DNA of 41,957 nt from an uncultured Bacillota bacterium. Lineage in GTDB: Bacteria > Bacillota > Clostridia > Christensenellales > Borkfalkiaceae. Position numbers and translations under genes: made by a program. Location: contig CASFTB010000019.1 in assembly GCA_949297575.1 (NCBI GenBank), positions 1 to 41,957 of the forward strand, in the 5' to 3' direction. The notes beneath the pieces were generated by a model. The model ran no database searches and had not been told where the DNA came from. It saw only the letters and a program-made list of their open reading frames with translations. Shown here one piece after another: positions 16,736-25,049 of this stretch (position 1 is the first letter of the stretch; the number at the start of each line of letters is the position of its first letter).

Positions 16736-17500
16736 CTACCGCGCATCCTGCCCGTCGGACGGGCAGGAAGGCTCGCCGCCCTCCGCACGCGCGGGAGGAG
16801 CAGCGGCGTCGCTCCCCTTGCCGCCCTGCGCCTCTACGATGGCGCGCAGGCGGGCGAGCTCCTCTTCCTTTTCGCGCAGTTCGCGCTCTTTATCTTCCAG
16901 CTGCGCGCCCTTTTCGGCGGCGGCTTCCTCCGCGCGCACGCGGCGGTTGTAGAGGGTGATGCGCAGGATATCGTACCCGATAAAGGCGAGCACGGGGATG
17001 CCGACAAAGACGAGGATGCCGCCGGGCGTCTGCAGGAACATGGAGAAGCTGCCCAGGCCGCCGACGCTGCCGACGCATTTGCCGACGATGTTGGAGAGAG
17101 GGATGGCGCCGTCGTTGACGTTGTTCGCGTCCCCCTTGGTGATGACGCTGACGGGGCGGCCGCCCTCGGTATTGACGGCGACGATGCGGTGCGTCACGTA
17201 CGAATCTCCCGAATGGAAGGTGACGATGTCTCCCTCGGAGAGCTGCGCCTTCTCCTCGTCGGAGAGGATCTCGACGAAGATGAGCGCGCCCGTCGAAAAG
17301 CTGTCGGGCTCGTCCCCGTCCATCGAGCCGGACGTGACCGCGAGCGGCGCGATACCGAACACGTCCGGCGGGACGCTCGGGTCTATGTTGCCCTTGATGA
17401 TGAGCGTAAGGTTGATGATGAGGATGGGGAGCAAAATAACGGACAACGCGATCATCACCGCGAGCCCGACAATGCTCCTCTTATTCGAATTTGTTTTCAT
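16736..17500 (-). CDS. sipW: Signal peptidase I, SipW/ER type, with C-terminal coiled coil
   Basis: 254 residues. N-terminal membrane helix (about 11-35), catalytic TSGSMDG with Ser59, YVTHRIV with His104, KGDANN with Asp124, then a second helix (about 161-180). After it comes a 50-residue cytoplasmic coiled coil (about 186-225, EEAAAEKGAQLEDKERELRE) and a disordered tail, which the 181-residue paralogue lacks. The coiled coil may tether the peptidase to the assembly or to the LALDP protein. First gene of the surface operon, 62 bases downstream of a consensus promoter. Its ribosome site (GGGGGT) is weak. Confidence 0.92.
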   Translation of the reverse strand: MKTNSNKRSIVGLAVMIALSVILLPILIINLTLIIKGNIDPSVPPDVFGIAPLAVTSGSMDGDEPDSFSTGALIFVEILSDEEKAQLSEGDIVTFHSGDSYVTHRIVAVNTEGGRPVSVITKGDANNVNDGAIPLSNIVGKCVGSVGGLGSFSMFLQTPGGILVFVGIPVLAFIGYDILRITLYNRRVRAEEAAAEKGAQLEDKERELREKEEELARLRAIVEAQGGKGSDAAAPPARAEGGEPSCPSDGQDAR

Positions 17501-17561
17501 GCGACCCCCGCGTCTTATGAAAATACAACTTTTTTTATTAAAATAAACTATTTTCAAATTT

Positions 17562-17590
17562 ATTATAGCGCAATGTAACTATATTGTCAA
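17562..17590 (-). promoter_or_regulatory. Consensus sigma-A promoter of the surface operon
   Basis: TTGACA, exactly 17 bases, TATAAT, read leftward toward sipW-2. Both hexamers are perfect matches, so the locus is potentially highly expressed and must be held by a repressor if it is conditional. Confidence 0.88.
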
Positions 17591-17614
17591 CTCAATTTTG
17601 ATTTATTTATAGTT
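17577..17614. promoter_or_regulatory. Candidate operator and divergent XRE promoter
   Basis: Inverted repeat AACTATA (17577-17583) and TATAGTT (17608-17614), centres 31 bases apart. It brackets the -35 of the surface promoter and overlaps a rightward promoter for the XRE gene (TTGTCA 17584-17589, 18 bases, TATAGT 17608-17613). A dimeric XRE protein bound here could block both promoters. Binding is inferred. Confidence 0.45.
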
Positions 17615-17678
17615 TAAATTTGTAGTAAAATCTACCTGTATAAGCAAACATGTATTCGCTCCCGAAGGGTAAAATCTT

Positions 17679-17996
17679 ATGGACATCATCGAAAAACTGA
17701 ACCGTCTGCGCCTGGAGAGGGGCATGAGCGTTTACAGGCTCGCCGAACTCTCGGGGCTGAATCAATCCACCCTTGCAAACACATTTTCGCGCGGGACGGT
17801 GCCCTCTCTGCGCAATTTGGAGGTCATCTGCGCGACGCTCGGGCTCACGCTCGCGCAATTTTTCAGTGAAGAGGAACAGTCTGTGCCGCTGACCGCGGAA
17901 GAGGCGGAGCTGCTCGGCAATTACAGAAAGCTGCCCCCGGCGGTCAAAAGATCGCTGGGGGAGATCGCGCGCGCCGTCGCCTCCGCACCGGAGTAA
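17679..17996 (+). CDS. XRE-family helix-turn-helix regulator
   Basis: 105-residue protein with an N-terminal HTH (about residues 5-60): RLERGMSVYRLAELSGLNQS, then LRNLEVICATLGLTLAQFF. A short C-terminal helical segment (about 66-100) probably serves for dimerisation. GAAGGG lies about nine bases before the ATG. It is divergent from the SipW/TasA-like operon with overlapping promoters, the usual layout for a local autoregulated repressor. SinR, which represses tapA-sipW-tasA in B. subtilis, is also an XRE protein of about this size, but no Sin-type C-terminal motif is obvious, so homology to SinR beyond the HTH is not claimed. Confidence 0.88.
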   Translation: MDIIEKLNRLRLERGMSVYRLAELSGLNQSTLANTFSRGTVPSLRNLEVICATLGLTLAQFFSEEEQSVPLTAEEAELLGNYRKLPPAVKRSLGEIARAVASAPE

Positions 17997-18012
17997 GACC
18001 CCGCCCGTTTCT

Positions 18013-18045
18013 GCCGCCGCCCCCGCGAGGGCGGCTTATTTTTTT
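18013..18045 (+). terminator. Terminator of the XRE gene
   Basis: GCCGCC...GGCGGC stem followed by TTATTTTTTT, 17 bases after the stop. Confidence 0.8.
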
Positions 18046-18464
18046 ATTCCGGCCCATACGTGTACCCTGAATGCCGCAAACGGCAGCGGGAAAAAGCGTA
18101 CATGCCGGAAAAAACGCGGAAAAAGCGGCAGAACCCGTGCGCGCAAAAAATTTTTTCGGAAAAAAGAGATGACACGTACCCGCCTTGTTTTGCGTCCCTT
18201 CTCCGCCGAAGGGCGCGCGGGCGCCTCGCGGGCGTCTGTTTCGGCGCACACGTCTTCGCGCCTCTCCCTGCACAGGGCTGCCGCGCCCCCCGGGAGCCGG
18301 ACGGCCCGCCCCTTGCCCCCTTCCGGCGGCAATGCCGTGCGGGGCGTTTGCCTGACAAAACCCCTGCCATACGGCAAAGCCCCCGTGCGGAGACCGCACG
18401 GGGGCTTCTGTTTTTTCACTTCCTTTGACGCTGCCCCGCACCCGCGCAGACGCGGGCGCCGTGG
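18046..18464. other. Intergenic region with a strong hairpin
   Basis: No credible gene. At 18377-18407 there is a perfect 14-bp stem AAGCCCCCGTGCGG/CCGCACGGGGGCTT with loop AGA. On the plus strand it is followed by CTG and six T, a rightward terminator with no recognised rightward gene between it and the XRE terminator. On the minus strand it may end transcription of the gene at 18465. The rest of the region has the look of intergenic repeat debris. Confidence 0.5.
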
Positions 18465-19151
18465 TCAGGTGATACTTTCCTGCATGCCTTCCTGCCGGGC
18501 GAGGTCGCCTATCAGCCGCCGCGCGAACTTGAAGGTGTTTGCCCCGCGCACCTTTACCGCGAGCGGCGTGGATGCGTACAGGGAAACTTCCCCCTTATCC
18601 TCGACGGAGAATTTGGCCTGTGCGTAGTCGGCGGGGTCCAGCGCGAGGTGTACGACCATGTACTGCCCCGCCATGGAAAACTTCGCCACGACTTTGCGCC
18701 TGCGATACTTGAAGGTATCCCACCCGTGCGAAATGCGCGATTTGATGCCGCTGCACGCCAGAAGCTGCGCCCTGAGCGCGGCGTACATCTCGCGCATCTG
18801 CGGCTTTGCCGCCGCCATCTTTGCCGAAAACGAGAGATTTTTGCGCCTGCCGTTGCAGTACTGCGGGCGGGCGGGGCCGGCGTTCCCCTCCTCCGCCGCG
18901 GCGGTCTGCTCACATGCGGGCTCTGCGGCGCGCGCCTCCAAAAGCGGCGCCGCGGGGCGGCCCTCCCCTTCGGCGAAGGGTGCTGCCGGGAACACGTCTG
19001 CGGCCATGGCGGCCGCCCGGCGAGACGGTGTGACCCGGAGGAAGACATACATCGCGGACAGGACGGCCAGGGCGATGATAAGCCCGCCGACGTCCGGCCC
19101 GAACGCGCCGCCTGCGGCGGCAAGTTTCCCCAAACCAAACAAAAAATTCAT
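18465..19151 (-). CDS. Membrane-anchored LALDP-domain protein
   Basis: 228 residues: one N-terminal membrane helix (about 19-39), a low-complexity alanine/glutamate-rich linker (about 45-100), and the same compact domain found inside the 533-residue protein at 13888. Aligned motifs: GIKSRISHGWDTF, MVVHLALDPADY (LALDP 169-173), LYASTPLAVKV and FARRLIGDLA. Function unknown. Two proteins with this domain, both membrane-attached, close to one surface locus suggest a shared partner. GGGGGAG precedes the ATG closely. Confidence 0.7.
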   Translation of the reverse strand: MNFLFGLGKLAAAGGAFGPDVGGLIIALAVLSAMYVFLRVTPSRRAAAMAADVFPAAPFAEGEGRPAAPLLEARAAEPACEQTAAAEEGNAGPARPQYCNGRRKNLSFSAKMAAAKPQMREMYAALRAQLLACSGIKSRISHGWDTFKYRRRKVVAKFSMAGQYMVVHLALDPADYAQAKFSVEDKGEVSLYASTPLAVKVRGANTFKFARRLIGDLARQEGMQESIT

Positions 19152-19163
19152 TTTCTCCCCCGA

Positions 19164-19409
19164 TCATCGGCGCCTTGCGGGCGCCGCACGCGGCGATCTT
19201 TCGGGCGCGGGCACCTGCCGCGGGAGCACTGCGCTCTGCCTACCCTCCCGCGGGCGCGCGGCATCGCTGCCGCTGCCCGATCGCCCGCCGACGTCCGCCG
19301 CAAAACCTGGACGACGGCAATTTCGGCAGTGCCCCGCAGGGTGCCGCCGGGGAGCACGAAGCGCGGGCCCGCCGCGGCTGGCGGCGGGATACGCAGCGTA
19401 CCCCATCAT
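19164..19409 (-). CDS. Doubtful small ORF upstream of the LALDP gene
   Basis: 81 codons beginning MMGYAAYP, with AAGGAGG and GGGAG upstream of the ATG and a stop 12 bases before the next gene. The composition (R, A, P, G) is typical of shadow frames in GC-rich DNA and I recognise no domain. Listed because the start signal is decent; I would not rely on it. The rest of 19152-19620 shows nothing else. Confidence 0.2.
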   Translation of the reverse strand: MMGYAAYPAASRGGPALRAPRRHPAGHCRNCRRPGFAADVGGRSGSGSDAARPREGRQSAVLPRQVPAPERSPRAAPARRR

Positions 19410-19621
19410 TTTACTCCCTTGCCTCCTTGACCTCCTCTGCCCGCCAGCGCGCCGACGCCCGCCTCGCCGAAGGCGGCCGCCGCGCAGAGGCGCGGCTCAT
19501 ACAACACGCGGCCCGGCTCTCCCCCCGCACGGGGCCCGCCGAAGGCCACCGAAAGGGAGCTCGCCGATGCGGAACTCCGCACGCCGCCGCCGCATCGCCG
19601 CAAATGGAACGGCGCGCAAAC

Positions 19622-19809
19622 GAAAGAGAGGACACCTCCGAAAAAGGTGCCCTCTCCCGAAAATCTGAAATGTTCAATGCTTACATTTTTTAATTTCCGT
19701 TCGGCATACTCTGCATACGGGCGGCACGGCAAACGCCGCGCGCCCGACAAGCGCAATAAAAAACATAATGATGAATATGTAGGGTGCAGGATCGCCCCGC
19801 CCGTGTTGT
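19622..19809 (-). ncRNA. Candidate structured small RNA or long leader
   Basis: A minus-strand transcript expected from the promoter at 19816-19844 would run about 185 nt to a 12-bp hairpin (GAGAGGGCACCT/AGGTGTCCTCTC, 19633-19656) followed by TTTCGTTT. Inside is an 11-bp hairpin with one bulge (about 19724-19752, GGGCG..CGCGGC-GUUU-GCCGUG..CGCCC). A/U-rich flanks on both sides can extend it into a long rod, as in 6S-like RNAs. No SD-preceded ORF is present. Alternatively it is an attenuated leader for the gene at 18465. No known family is claimed. Confidence 0.4.
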
Positions 19810-19815
19810 GCCTCT

Positions 19816-19844
19816 ATTATACACCGTGCAGCGGAAAAATGCAA
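19816..19844 (-). promoter_or_regulatory. Promoter of the candidate small RNA
   Basis: TATAAT with a 17-base spacer to TTGCAT (weak -35), read leftward. Confidence 0.5.
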
Positions 19845-19994
19845 TCGTTTTCGTAAAAAACCGCGCAAAAATTTTTACTTTTTTTCAGTTTTTTTGAAAA
19901 AACGCACAATTTTCCCCTCGACAGGAGGCACTGCGCCGCGCCCGGTACGGCTGCGGCCGGATGTTTCGGGAGACGCCCTCTTCGGCCGACGCGC

Positions 19995-20552
19995 TCAGCG
20001 CAGCTTGCGGCCGTCCGAAAATGCCTTGCCGACCTTCTCCCCCAGTGCGATATAGGTATGATGCACGGGATCATAGGTGACGGGCGCGAGCTTTGCGGGG
20101 TCGATCTTTCCGTCCTGCCCGAGGATGGCCTCCTCCGCGCTGACGTTGACGATCTCCCCGACGATCAGGCCGTCTTCGGTCACCTTTTCGAGGCGGCACT
20201 CGAGCGCCATGGGCAGCTCGCGGATGACGGGCGCATCGACGAAGGCGCTGCGCTCGGCGGTAAAGCCCGCCCTTTTGAACTTATCCGGCACGGCGTTGCC
20301 CGAAACGATGCCCACATAATCGCACGCGGCGACGTGCGCGGCGTCCGCCATGCTCACCGTGAACGCCCTGCGGGCGAGGATGTTTTTCGTCGTCTTGTGC
20401 TCTTCCGCAAGGCACAGGGCGACCCTGTTCTCCTCGCAGATGCCGCCCCACGCCGCGTTCATCGCGTCGGGGGTACCGTCCTCGCCGTACGTCGCCACGA
20501 TCAGGACGGGCATGGGGTACAGCCACGTCTTTGCTCCGAAATTTTTACGCAT
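19995..20552 (-). CDS. Flavin reductase family (flavoredoxin-like) protein
   Basis: 185 residues. FMN-binding split-barrel flavin reductase of the DIM6/NTAB type: LYPMPVLIVATYGEDGTPDAMNAAWGG at the N-terminus is the diagnostic strand-turn, followed by HKTTKNILARRAFTVSM, which lines the flavin site. Probably reduces FMN or transfers electrons in the cytoplasm. AAAGGAG precedes the ATG. Last gene of an operon with the alcohol dehydrogenase (67 bases upstream) and acetyltransferase. No clear terminator follows; the next 130 bases carry only A/T homopolymer runs. Confidence 0.88.
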   Translation of the reverse strand: MRKNFGAKTWLYPMPVLIVATYGEDGTPDAMNAAWGGICEENRVALCLAEEHKTTKNILARRAFTVSMADAAHVAACDYVGIVSGNAVPDKFKRAGFTAERSAFVDAPVIRELPMALECRLEKVTEDGLIVGEIVNVSAEEAILGQDGKIDPAKLAPVTYDPVHHTYIALGEKVGKAFSDGRKLR

Positions 20553-20619
20553 TTTTCTCTCCTTTGCGCTCTGTATCGTGCGATCTTCCGCGCGGCGCCT
20601 CTGCGAGGCCGCCCGAAGA

Positions 20620-21786
20620 TCAGAGGCTCTCTTTGAAGATAGCGCGCACCTCTTCGGGGGTGAGCACCTTGTAGCCGCCCTGCATGATGAGCGTGCTCTT
20701 TACGAGGTCGTCCAGCATGCCCTCGTTCGCGCCCAGGTCGGTGATGTTCATGACCAGGCCGAGCCCGCGCATCCAGCTCTCCATGGCGGCGAGGCCCTCC
20801 TGCGCCACCTGCTCGTCGGTCTTGCCGGCGGGGTCGACGCCCCACACGTTGACGGCATAGCGCTTAAATTTGGGCAGGCCGTAGGGCAGGATGTGGCGGT
20901 AGTACGGCATGGAGACGGCGGCGAGCGTCATGCCGTGCGTCGCGTCGGTGAGGGCGCCGACCGCCTGGCCGAGCATGTGCACCTCCCAGTCCGTCGTCTT
21001 GCCCTTGGCGACGAGGGTGTTGAGCGCCCATGTCGCCGTCCACATGATATTGCTGCGCGCCTCGTAGTTTTTGGGGGCCTCCTTGGCAATGCGCGCGCTG
21101 TGGATGAGCGAGCGCAGCAGCCCTTCCATCAGGTAGTCGGAAGTGTTGTCGTCCGTACCCGAAAAGTACTGTTCGAGGATGTGCGACATGATGTCGTAGA
21201 ACCCCGCGACCATCTGGTATTCGGGCAGGGTATAGGTGTATTCGGGGTCGAGGCAGGAGAACTTGGGGAACACTTCTTCGCCGAACACGTGGCCGATCTT
21301 GAGCTTCTGCGCGCGGTTGGTGATGACGGAGCCGCCGTTCATCTCGCTGCCCGTACCCACCATGGTCAGCACGCAGCCGACGGGCACGATCTTACAGGTC
21401 GGCTCTTCGAAGCGGATATAATACTTCTCCCACGGGTCCTCGTCGCAGTTGACGGAGACGGACACCGCCTTCGCGTAGTCGCACACGGAGCCGCCGCCCA
21501 CGGCGAGGATGAGGTCCGCCTTCGCCGCGCGGGCGCGCTGCACGCCCTCCGCCAGCTTTTCGACGGTGGGGTTGGGCATGACGCCCGCGTCCTCGAACAC
21601 CTCTTTGCCGCACTCCTTGAGGATGGCGACCACCTTGTCGTAGATGCCGTTGCGCTTGACGGAGCCGCCGCCGTAGACGAGCAGCACGTTTTTGCCGTAC
21701 TTGGGCAGCTCCTCCTTCAGCCCGTCGACGGCACCCTTGCCGAAATAGATCTTTGTGGGGTTGCAATAGGTGAAATTTCCTAACAT
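20620..21786 (-). CDS. Iron-containing alcohol dehydrogenase (butanol dehydrogenase/YqhD type)
   Basis: 388 residues, the normal length. GGGSVCDYAKAV (about 97-108) is the nucleotide-binding glycine box. The metal ligands expected for the family are present: D198 and H202 in FYDIMSHILEQ, H270 in WEVHMLGQ, and H284 in DATHGMTLA. The NADPH-preferring butanol/aldehyde reductase branch is likely from the overall sequence. Reduces aldehydes to alcohols, for fermentation or detoxification. It begins four bases after the acetyltransferase stop, so the two are co-transcribed. Confidence 0.93.
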   Translation of the reverse strand: MLGNFTYCNPTKIYFGKGAVDGLKEELPKYGKNVLLVYGGGSVKRNGIYDKVVAILKECGKEVFEDAGVMPNPTVEKLAEGVQRARAAKADLILAVGGGSVCDYAKAVSVSVNCDEDPWEKYYIRFEEPTCKIVPVGCVLTMVGTGSEMNGGSVITNRAQKLKIGHVFGEEVFPKFSCLDPEYTYTLPEYQMVAGFYDIMSHILEQYFSGTDDNTSDYLMEGLLRSLIHSARIAKEAPKNYEARSNIMWTATWALNTLVAKGKTTDWEVHMLGQAVGALTDATHGMTLAAVSMPYYRHILPYGLPKFKRYAVNVWGVDPAGKTDEQVAQEGLAAMESWMRGLGLVMNITDLGANEGMLDDLVKSTLIMQGGYKVLTPEEVRAIFKESL

Positions 21787-21790
21787 GGTT

Positions 21791-22366
21791 TTACTCCTTT
21801 CCTTCGATGTATTTTATGACCCGCGCGGGGACGCCGCCGACGACGGCGTTTGCGGGCACGTCGCGCGTGACCACGGCGCCCGCCGCGATGACGGCGTTGT
21901 CCCCCACCGTGACGCCCGCGAGGATGGTCGCGTGCGCGCCCACCCACACGTTTTTGCCCAGGCGGATGGGCGCGGGGTGCATCCCCGCGCGCTTTGCGGG
22001 GTCGAGGTCGTGGTCGAGCGTCGCGAACACCACCTGGTGCCCGATGAGGCAGTTGTCGCCGATGTCGATGCCGCCCTGGTCCTGAAAGCAGCAGCCCGAA
22101 TTGACGAACACGTTTTTGCCGAAGCGCAGGTTTTTGCCGAAGTCTGTATAGATGGGCGGAAAGAGACAGAAGCCCTCGCCGGGCGCCTCGCCCGTCAGCT
22201 CTTCGATGAGCGCATACTGCTCTTCGGGGGTGTGATACGCCCCGTTTATCTCCGCGGTGATGCGCTGCGCCTCGCGCGCGGCCGCGCGCATGAAGGCGTG
22301 CACCTCCGATTGCCCGAAGATGAACTCGCCCCGCGCCGTAAACGCCTTGTACTCCTCCGCCGTCAT
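21791..22366 (-). CDS. Sugar O-acetyltransferase (maltose/galactoside acetyltransferase type)
   Basis: 191 residues: N-terminal helical Mac domain with YHTPEEQYALIEELTG, then left-handed beta-helix hexapeptide repeats (NLRFGKNVFVNSG, GIDIGDNCLIG, APIRLGKNVWVGAHATILAG) and the catalytic histidine segment ATLDHDLDP. Transfers acetyl from acetyl-CoA to a sugar hydroxyl. First gene of a three-gene operon, immediately downstream of a perfect promoter. Confidence 0.93.
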   Translation of the reverse strand: MTAEEYKAFTARGEFIFGQSEVHAFMRAAAREAQRITAEINGAYHTPEEQYALIEELTGEAPGEGFCLFPPIYTDFGKNLRFGKNVFVNSGCCFQDQGGIDIGDNCLIGHQVVFATLDHDLDPAKRAGMHPAPIRLGKNVWVGAHATILAGVTVGDNAVIAAGAVVTRDVPANAVVGGVPARVIKYIEGKE

Positions 22367-22396
22367 TCGAACGCCTCCTCAAAAATCGTCGCCTTT

Positions 22397-22425
22397 ATTA
22401 TATCCCGCCCTCCGCCACATGTCAA
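22397..22425 (-). promoter_or_regulatory. Consensus promoter of the acetyltransferase operon
   Basis: TTGACA, 17 bases, TATAAT read leftward; both hexamers are perfect. Confidence 0.88.
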
Positions 22426-22495
22426 ATACTTATAAAACATATAAAACAATAGTTTATAAACATAACAAAAATCGAAAGCGGCGGTACTTCAATCA

Positions 22496-22525
22496 AGAAA
22501 GGGCACCGCCCGAACGGCGACGCCC
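22496..22525 (-). terminator. Terminator of icd
   Basis: Minus-strand stem GGGCGTCGCC/GGCGGTGCCC (two G-U pairs) with loop GTTCG-like, followed by TTTCTTGATT, about 50 bases after the icd stop. Confidence 0.7.
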
Positions 22526-22575
22526 TCGATGGTCTGTTTGCATGTAGTTCGCCCGCAGGCAACGCCGCACAGCGC

Positions 22576-23784
22576 TTACAGCTTTTCGGCGACGGCCTTG
22601 AGGAAGGCGCGGGACTCCATCTTCTGCGGCACGACGCCCTCCGCCTTGAACAGCGGGATGAGGTCGCCCGTCATCTTCCCCTCCTCGATGGTCTGCACGG
22701 TCGCCTTTTCCAGCTTCTTCGCGAAGGCGACGAGGTCGGCATTGCCGTCCAGCTCGCCGCGCTTGGCGAGCGCGCCCGTCCAGGCAAAGATGGTCGCGAC
22801 GGAGTTGGTGGAGGTCTCCTCGCCGTTGCGGTACTTGTAGTAGTGGCGGGTGACGGTGCCGTGCGCCGCCTCGAACTCGTAATTGCCCTCGGGGGAGACA
22901 AGCACGGAGGTCATCAGCCCGAGCGAGCCGTAGGCGGTGGCGACCATGTCGCTCATGACGTCGCCGTCGTAATTTTTGCACGCCCAGAGGATGCCGCCCG
23001 AAGAGCGCACCACGCGCGCCACGGCGTCGTCGATGAGGGTGTACATGTACTCGATGCCCGCAGCCGCGAACTTCTCCTTGTACTCCTTTTCGAAGATCTC
23101 CGCAAAGATGTCCTTGAAGCGGTGGTCGTACTTTTTGGAGATGGTGTCCTTGGTGGCGAACCACAGGGGCATCTTCACGTCCAGCGCGTAATTGAAGCAG
23201 GAGCGCGCGAAGGAGGCGATGGAGGCGTCCATGTTGTGCACGGACTGCACGATGCCGCTGCCCTTGGCAAAATCCTGCACGAGCAGTTTTTCTCTGACGT
23301 TGCCCTTTTCGTCCTCGACGACGAGGTACGCCTTTTCGCCCTTGTCCGCACGCGTCTCCACGCCCGCATAGACGTCGCCGTAGGCGTGACGGGCGAGGAT
23401 GATGGGCTTAGTCCAGCCCGGGATATAGGGCGTGATGCCCTTGGCGAGGATGGGCGCGCGGAACACGGTGCCGTCCAAAATGCGGCGGATGGTGCCGTTG
23501 GGGCTCTTCCACATCTGCTTGAGGTGATACTCTTCCACGCGCTGGGCGTTGGGGGTGATGGTGGCGCACTTGACGCCGACGCCGTACTTCTTGTTCGCCT
23601 CCGCCGCCTCGACGGTGACCTTGTCGTCCGTCCTGTCGCGATTTTCGAGGCCGAGGTCGTAGTATTCCGTCTTTAAATCCACGAAGGGAAGGATGAGGTC
23701 CTCTTTGATCCACTGCCAGAGGATGCGCGTCATTTCGTCGCCGTCCATCTCGACGATGGGCGTGGTCATCTGTATCTTTGCCAT
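22576..23784 (-). CDS. icd: NADP-dependent isocitrate dehydrogenase (eukaryotic/IDP type)
   Basis: 402 residues. It belongs to the homodimeric IDP branch typical of eukaryotic cytosolic enzymes, not the E. coli Icd branch: [38 protein letters not shown] (substrate loop), YDVKMP-like [34 protein letters not shown] (metal-binding aspartates) and [11 protein letters not shown]. Converts isocitrate to 2-oxoglutarate with NADP, supplying glutamate and NADPH. GGGAGG lies seven bases before the ATG, with a promoter at 23816-23844. Monocistronic. Confidence 0.96.
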   Translation of the reverse strand: MAKIQMTTPIVEMDGDEMTRILWQWIKEDLILPFVDLKTEYYDLGLENRDRTDDKVTVEAAEANKKYGVGVKCATITPNAQRVEEYHLKQMWKSPNGTIRRILDGTVFRAPILAKGITPYIPGWTKPIILARHAYGDVYAGVETRADKGEKAYLVVEDEKGNVREKLLVQDFAKGSGIVQSVHNMDASIASFARSCFNYALDVKMPLWFATKDTISKKYDHRFKDIFAEIFEKEYKEKFAAAGIEYMYTLIDDAVARVVRSSGGILWACKNYDGDVMSDMVATAYGSLGLMTSVLVSPEGNYEFEAAHGTVTRHYYKYRNGEETSTNSVATIFAWTGALAKRGELDGNADLVAFAKKLEKATVQTIEEGKMTGDLIPLFKAEGVVPQKMESRAFLKAVAEKL

Positions 23785-23815
23785 AGGATTGCCTCCCGAA
23801 TAGGTTTCTCCCCTT

Positions 23816-23844
23816 ATTTTACCAAATTCCCCGCGAAAATACAA
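23816..23844 (-). promoter_or_regulatory. Promoter of icd
   Basis: TTGTAT, 17 bases, TAAAAT, read leftward 32 bases before the start. Confidence 0.7.
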
Positions 23845-23927
23845 GCGTTTGGGGCCCGCTCGCCCCAATGCGGCGAAAGATCGCGGCACGCACCCGCATG
23901 TGCACCTGCGCATATGCGCAGCCGCCT

Positions 23928-25049
23928 CTACCGCCGCGCCTTGCCGCGGGGGACGGCGGAGAGCACGCCGCAGTTTTTCAGAAGCTTTTTGTCCGCACCG
24001 TCGCGGAAGTCGCAGATGCCCTGTTCGATGAGCACGGTGAGCACGACCGTAAAGTCGGACAGCTTTTTGCAGAACAGGTACCACGCAAGGGCGCCGGGCA
24101 CGGTGTTCATCTCGTTGAAGTACACGTCTGCCCCGCTGAGCAGGAAATCCGCCCGCACGATGCCGCGCAGGTCGGTGCGGCGGTACAGCAGTTTCGTATA
24201 GCTGCGGATGCGCTCGGCGGCGAGGGGCGGCAGCTTCGCGGGCAGTTCGGCGGCGCGCTCCTTCCCCCCTTCGAGGTATTTGTCTGCAAAGGTGAGGATG
24301 CGGTGCGAAGTCTTCGGCTCCTCGCAGGCGGAGAGCACGAGTTCATCCCCCCTGCGGTAGCAGGCGATGTTGATCTCTCGCCGCTCGGGCAGGTATTTTT
24401 CCGCGAGGGCGACGCCGTCGTAGGCAAAGGCCGCCTCGAGGGCGCAGGTGAGGCGCGCCCTGTCCTCCGCGACGGAGATGCCGATGCTCGAGCCGAGGCG
24501 GGCGGGCTTGACGATGACAGGATAGCCGAGGCGCTCTTCCACGCAGCGGATGGCCATCATCCCCCTCTTTTTGTAGTTGGCCTGCGCGATACGCAGCCAG
24601 GGCAGCGTGCGCACGCCCAGCGCCTTGGCGGCGAGTTTGGTCGCAGCCTTATCCATGAACAGGGCGGAAGGCGCCATGTCCGGCGAGGCGGAGGGGATGC
24701 CGTTCAGCGCGAGCAGGGCGGGCACGCAGCCGTCCTCCCCTCCCGTGCCGTGGCAGCAGTTGAGGGCGCAGTCGGGCGTGCACAGCGCGCGCAGGCGATG
24801 CCCGCGGAGCGCGCAGAGTTTGCCGCCTGTCAGCGCCGCCGGGGTGAACGCCTTGGCAAAGTCACCGCGGTAGGCGGATGCGTCCAGCACCTTTTCCCCC
24901 GTCCAGAAGCTGCCGTCCTGCGCGATGTAGACGGGAAAGACGGCAAAGCGCGCGGGGTCGATGAGGTTGCACGCCATGATCCCCGTGACGACGGAGATCT
25001 CGTTTTCGCTCGACCGCCCGCCAAAAAATACGATCACGTTTTTGCGCAT
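23928..25049 (-). CDS. ddl: D-alanine--D-alanine ligase
   Basis: 373-residue ATP-grasp ligase joining two D-alanines for peptidoglycan. Motifs in order: [17 protein letters not shown] (N-terminal D-Ala site), [29 protein letters not shown] (ATP-grasp), and [21 protein letters not shown] (metal and second D-Ala site). The start ATG has GGAGG eight bases upstream; the longer upstream frame reads through a repeat region and is rejected. The clear promoter is missing: a TATAAT at 25256-25261 has no good -35. It is separated from murF, with which it works, by 562 bases of repeat-rich DNA. Confidence 0.93.
   Translation of the reverse strand: MRKNVIVFFGGRSSENEISVVTGIMACNLIDPARFAVFPVYIAQDGSFWTGEKVLDASAYRGDFAKAFTPAALTGGKLCALRGHRLRALCTPDCALNCCHGTGGEDGCVPALLALNGIPSASPDMAPSALFMDKAATKLAAKALGVRTLPWLRIAQANYKKRGMMAIRCVEERLGYPVIVKPARLGSSIGISVAEDRARLTCALEAAFAYDGVALAEKYLPERREINIACYRRGDELVLSACEEPKTSHRILTFADKYLEGGKERAAELPAKLPPLAAERIRSYTKLLYRRTDLRGIVRADFLLSGADVYFNEMNTVPGALAWYLFCKKLSDFTVVLTVLIEQGICDFRDGADKKLLKNCGVLSAVPRGKARR

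Noticed and set aside
18036..18419. Minus-strand ORF of 127 codons after the LALDP gene
   Set aside because: It begins within the strong hairpin and has no SD or domain; its look is that of repeat-derived false ORFs.
19674..19868. 64-codon minus-strand ORF across the candidate small RNA
   Set aside because: Begins upstream of the promoter -10 and has no SD; the shorter start within it also has no SD.
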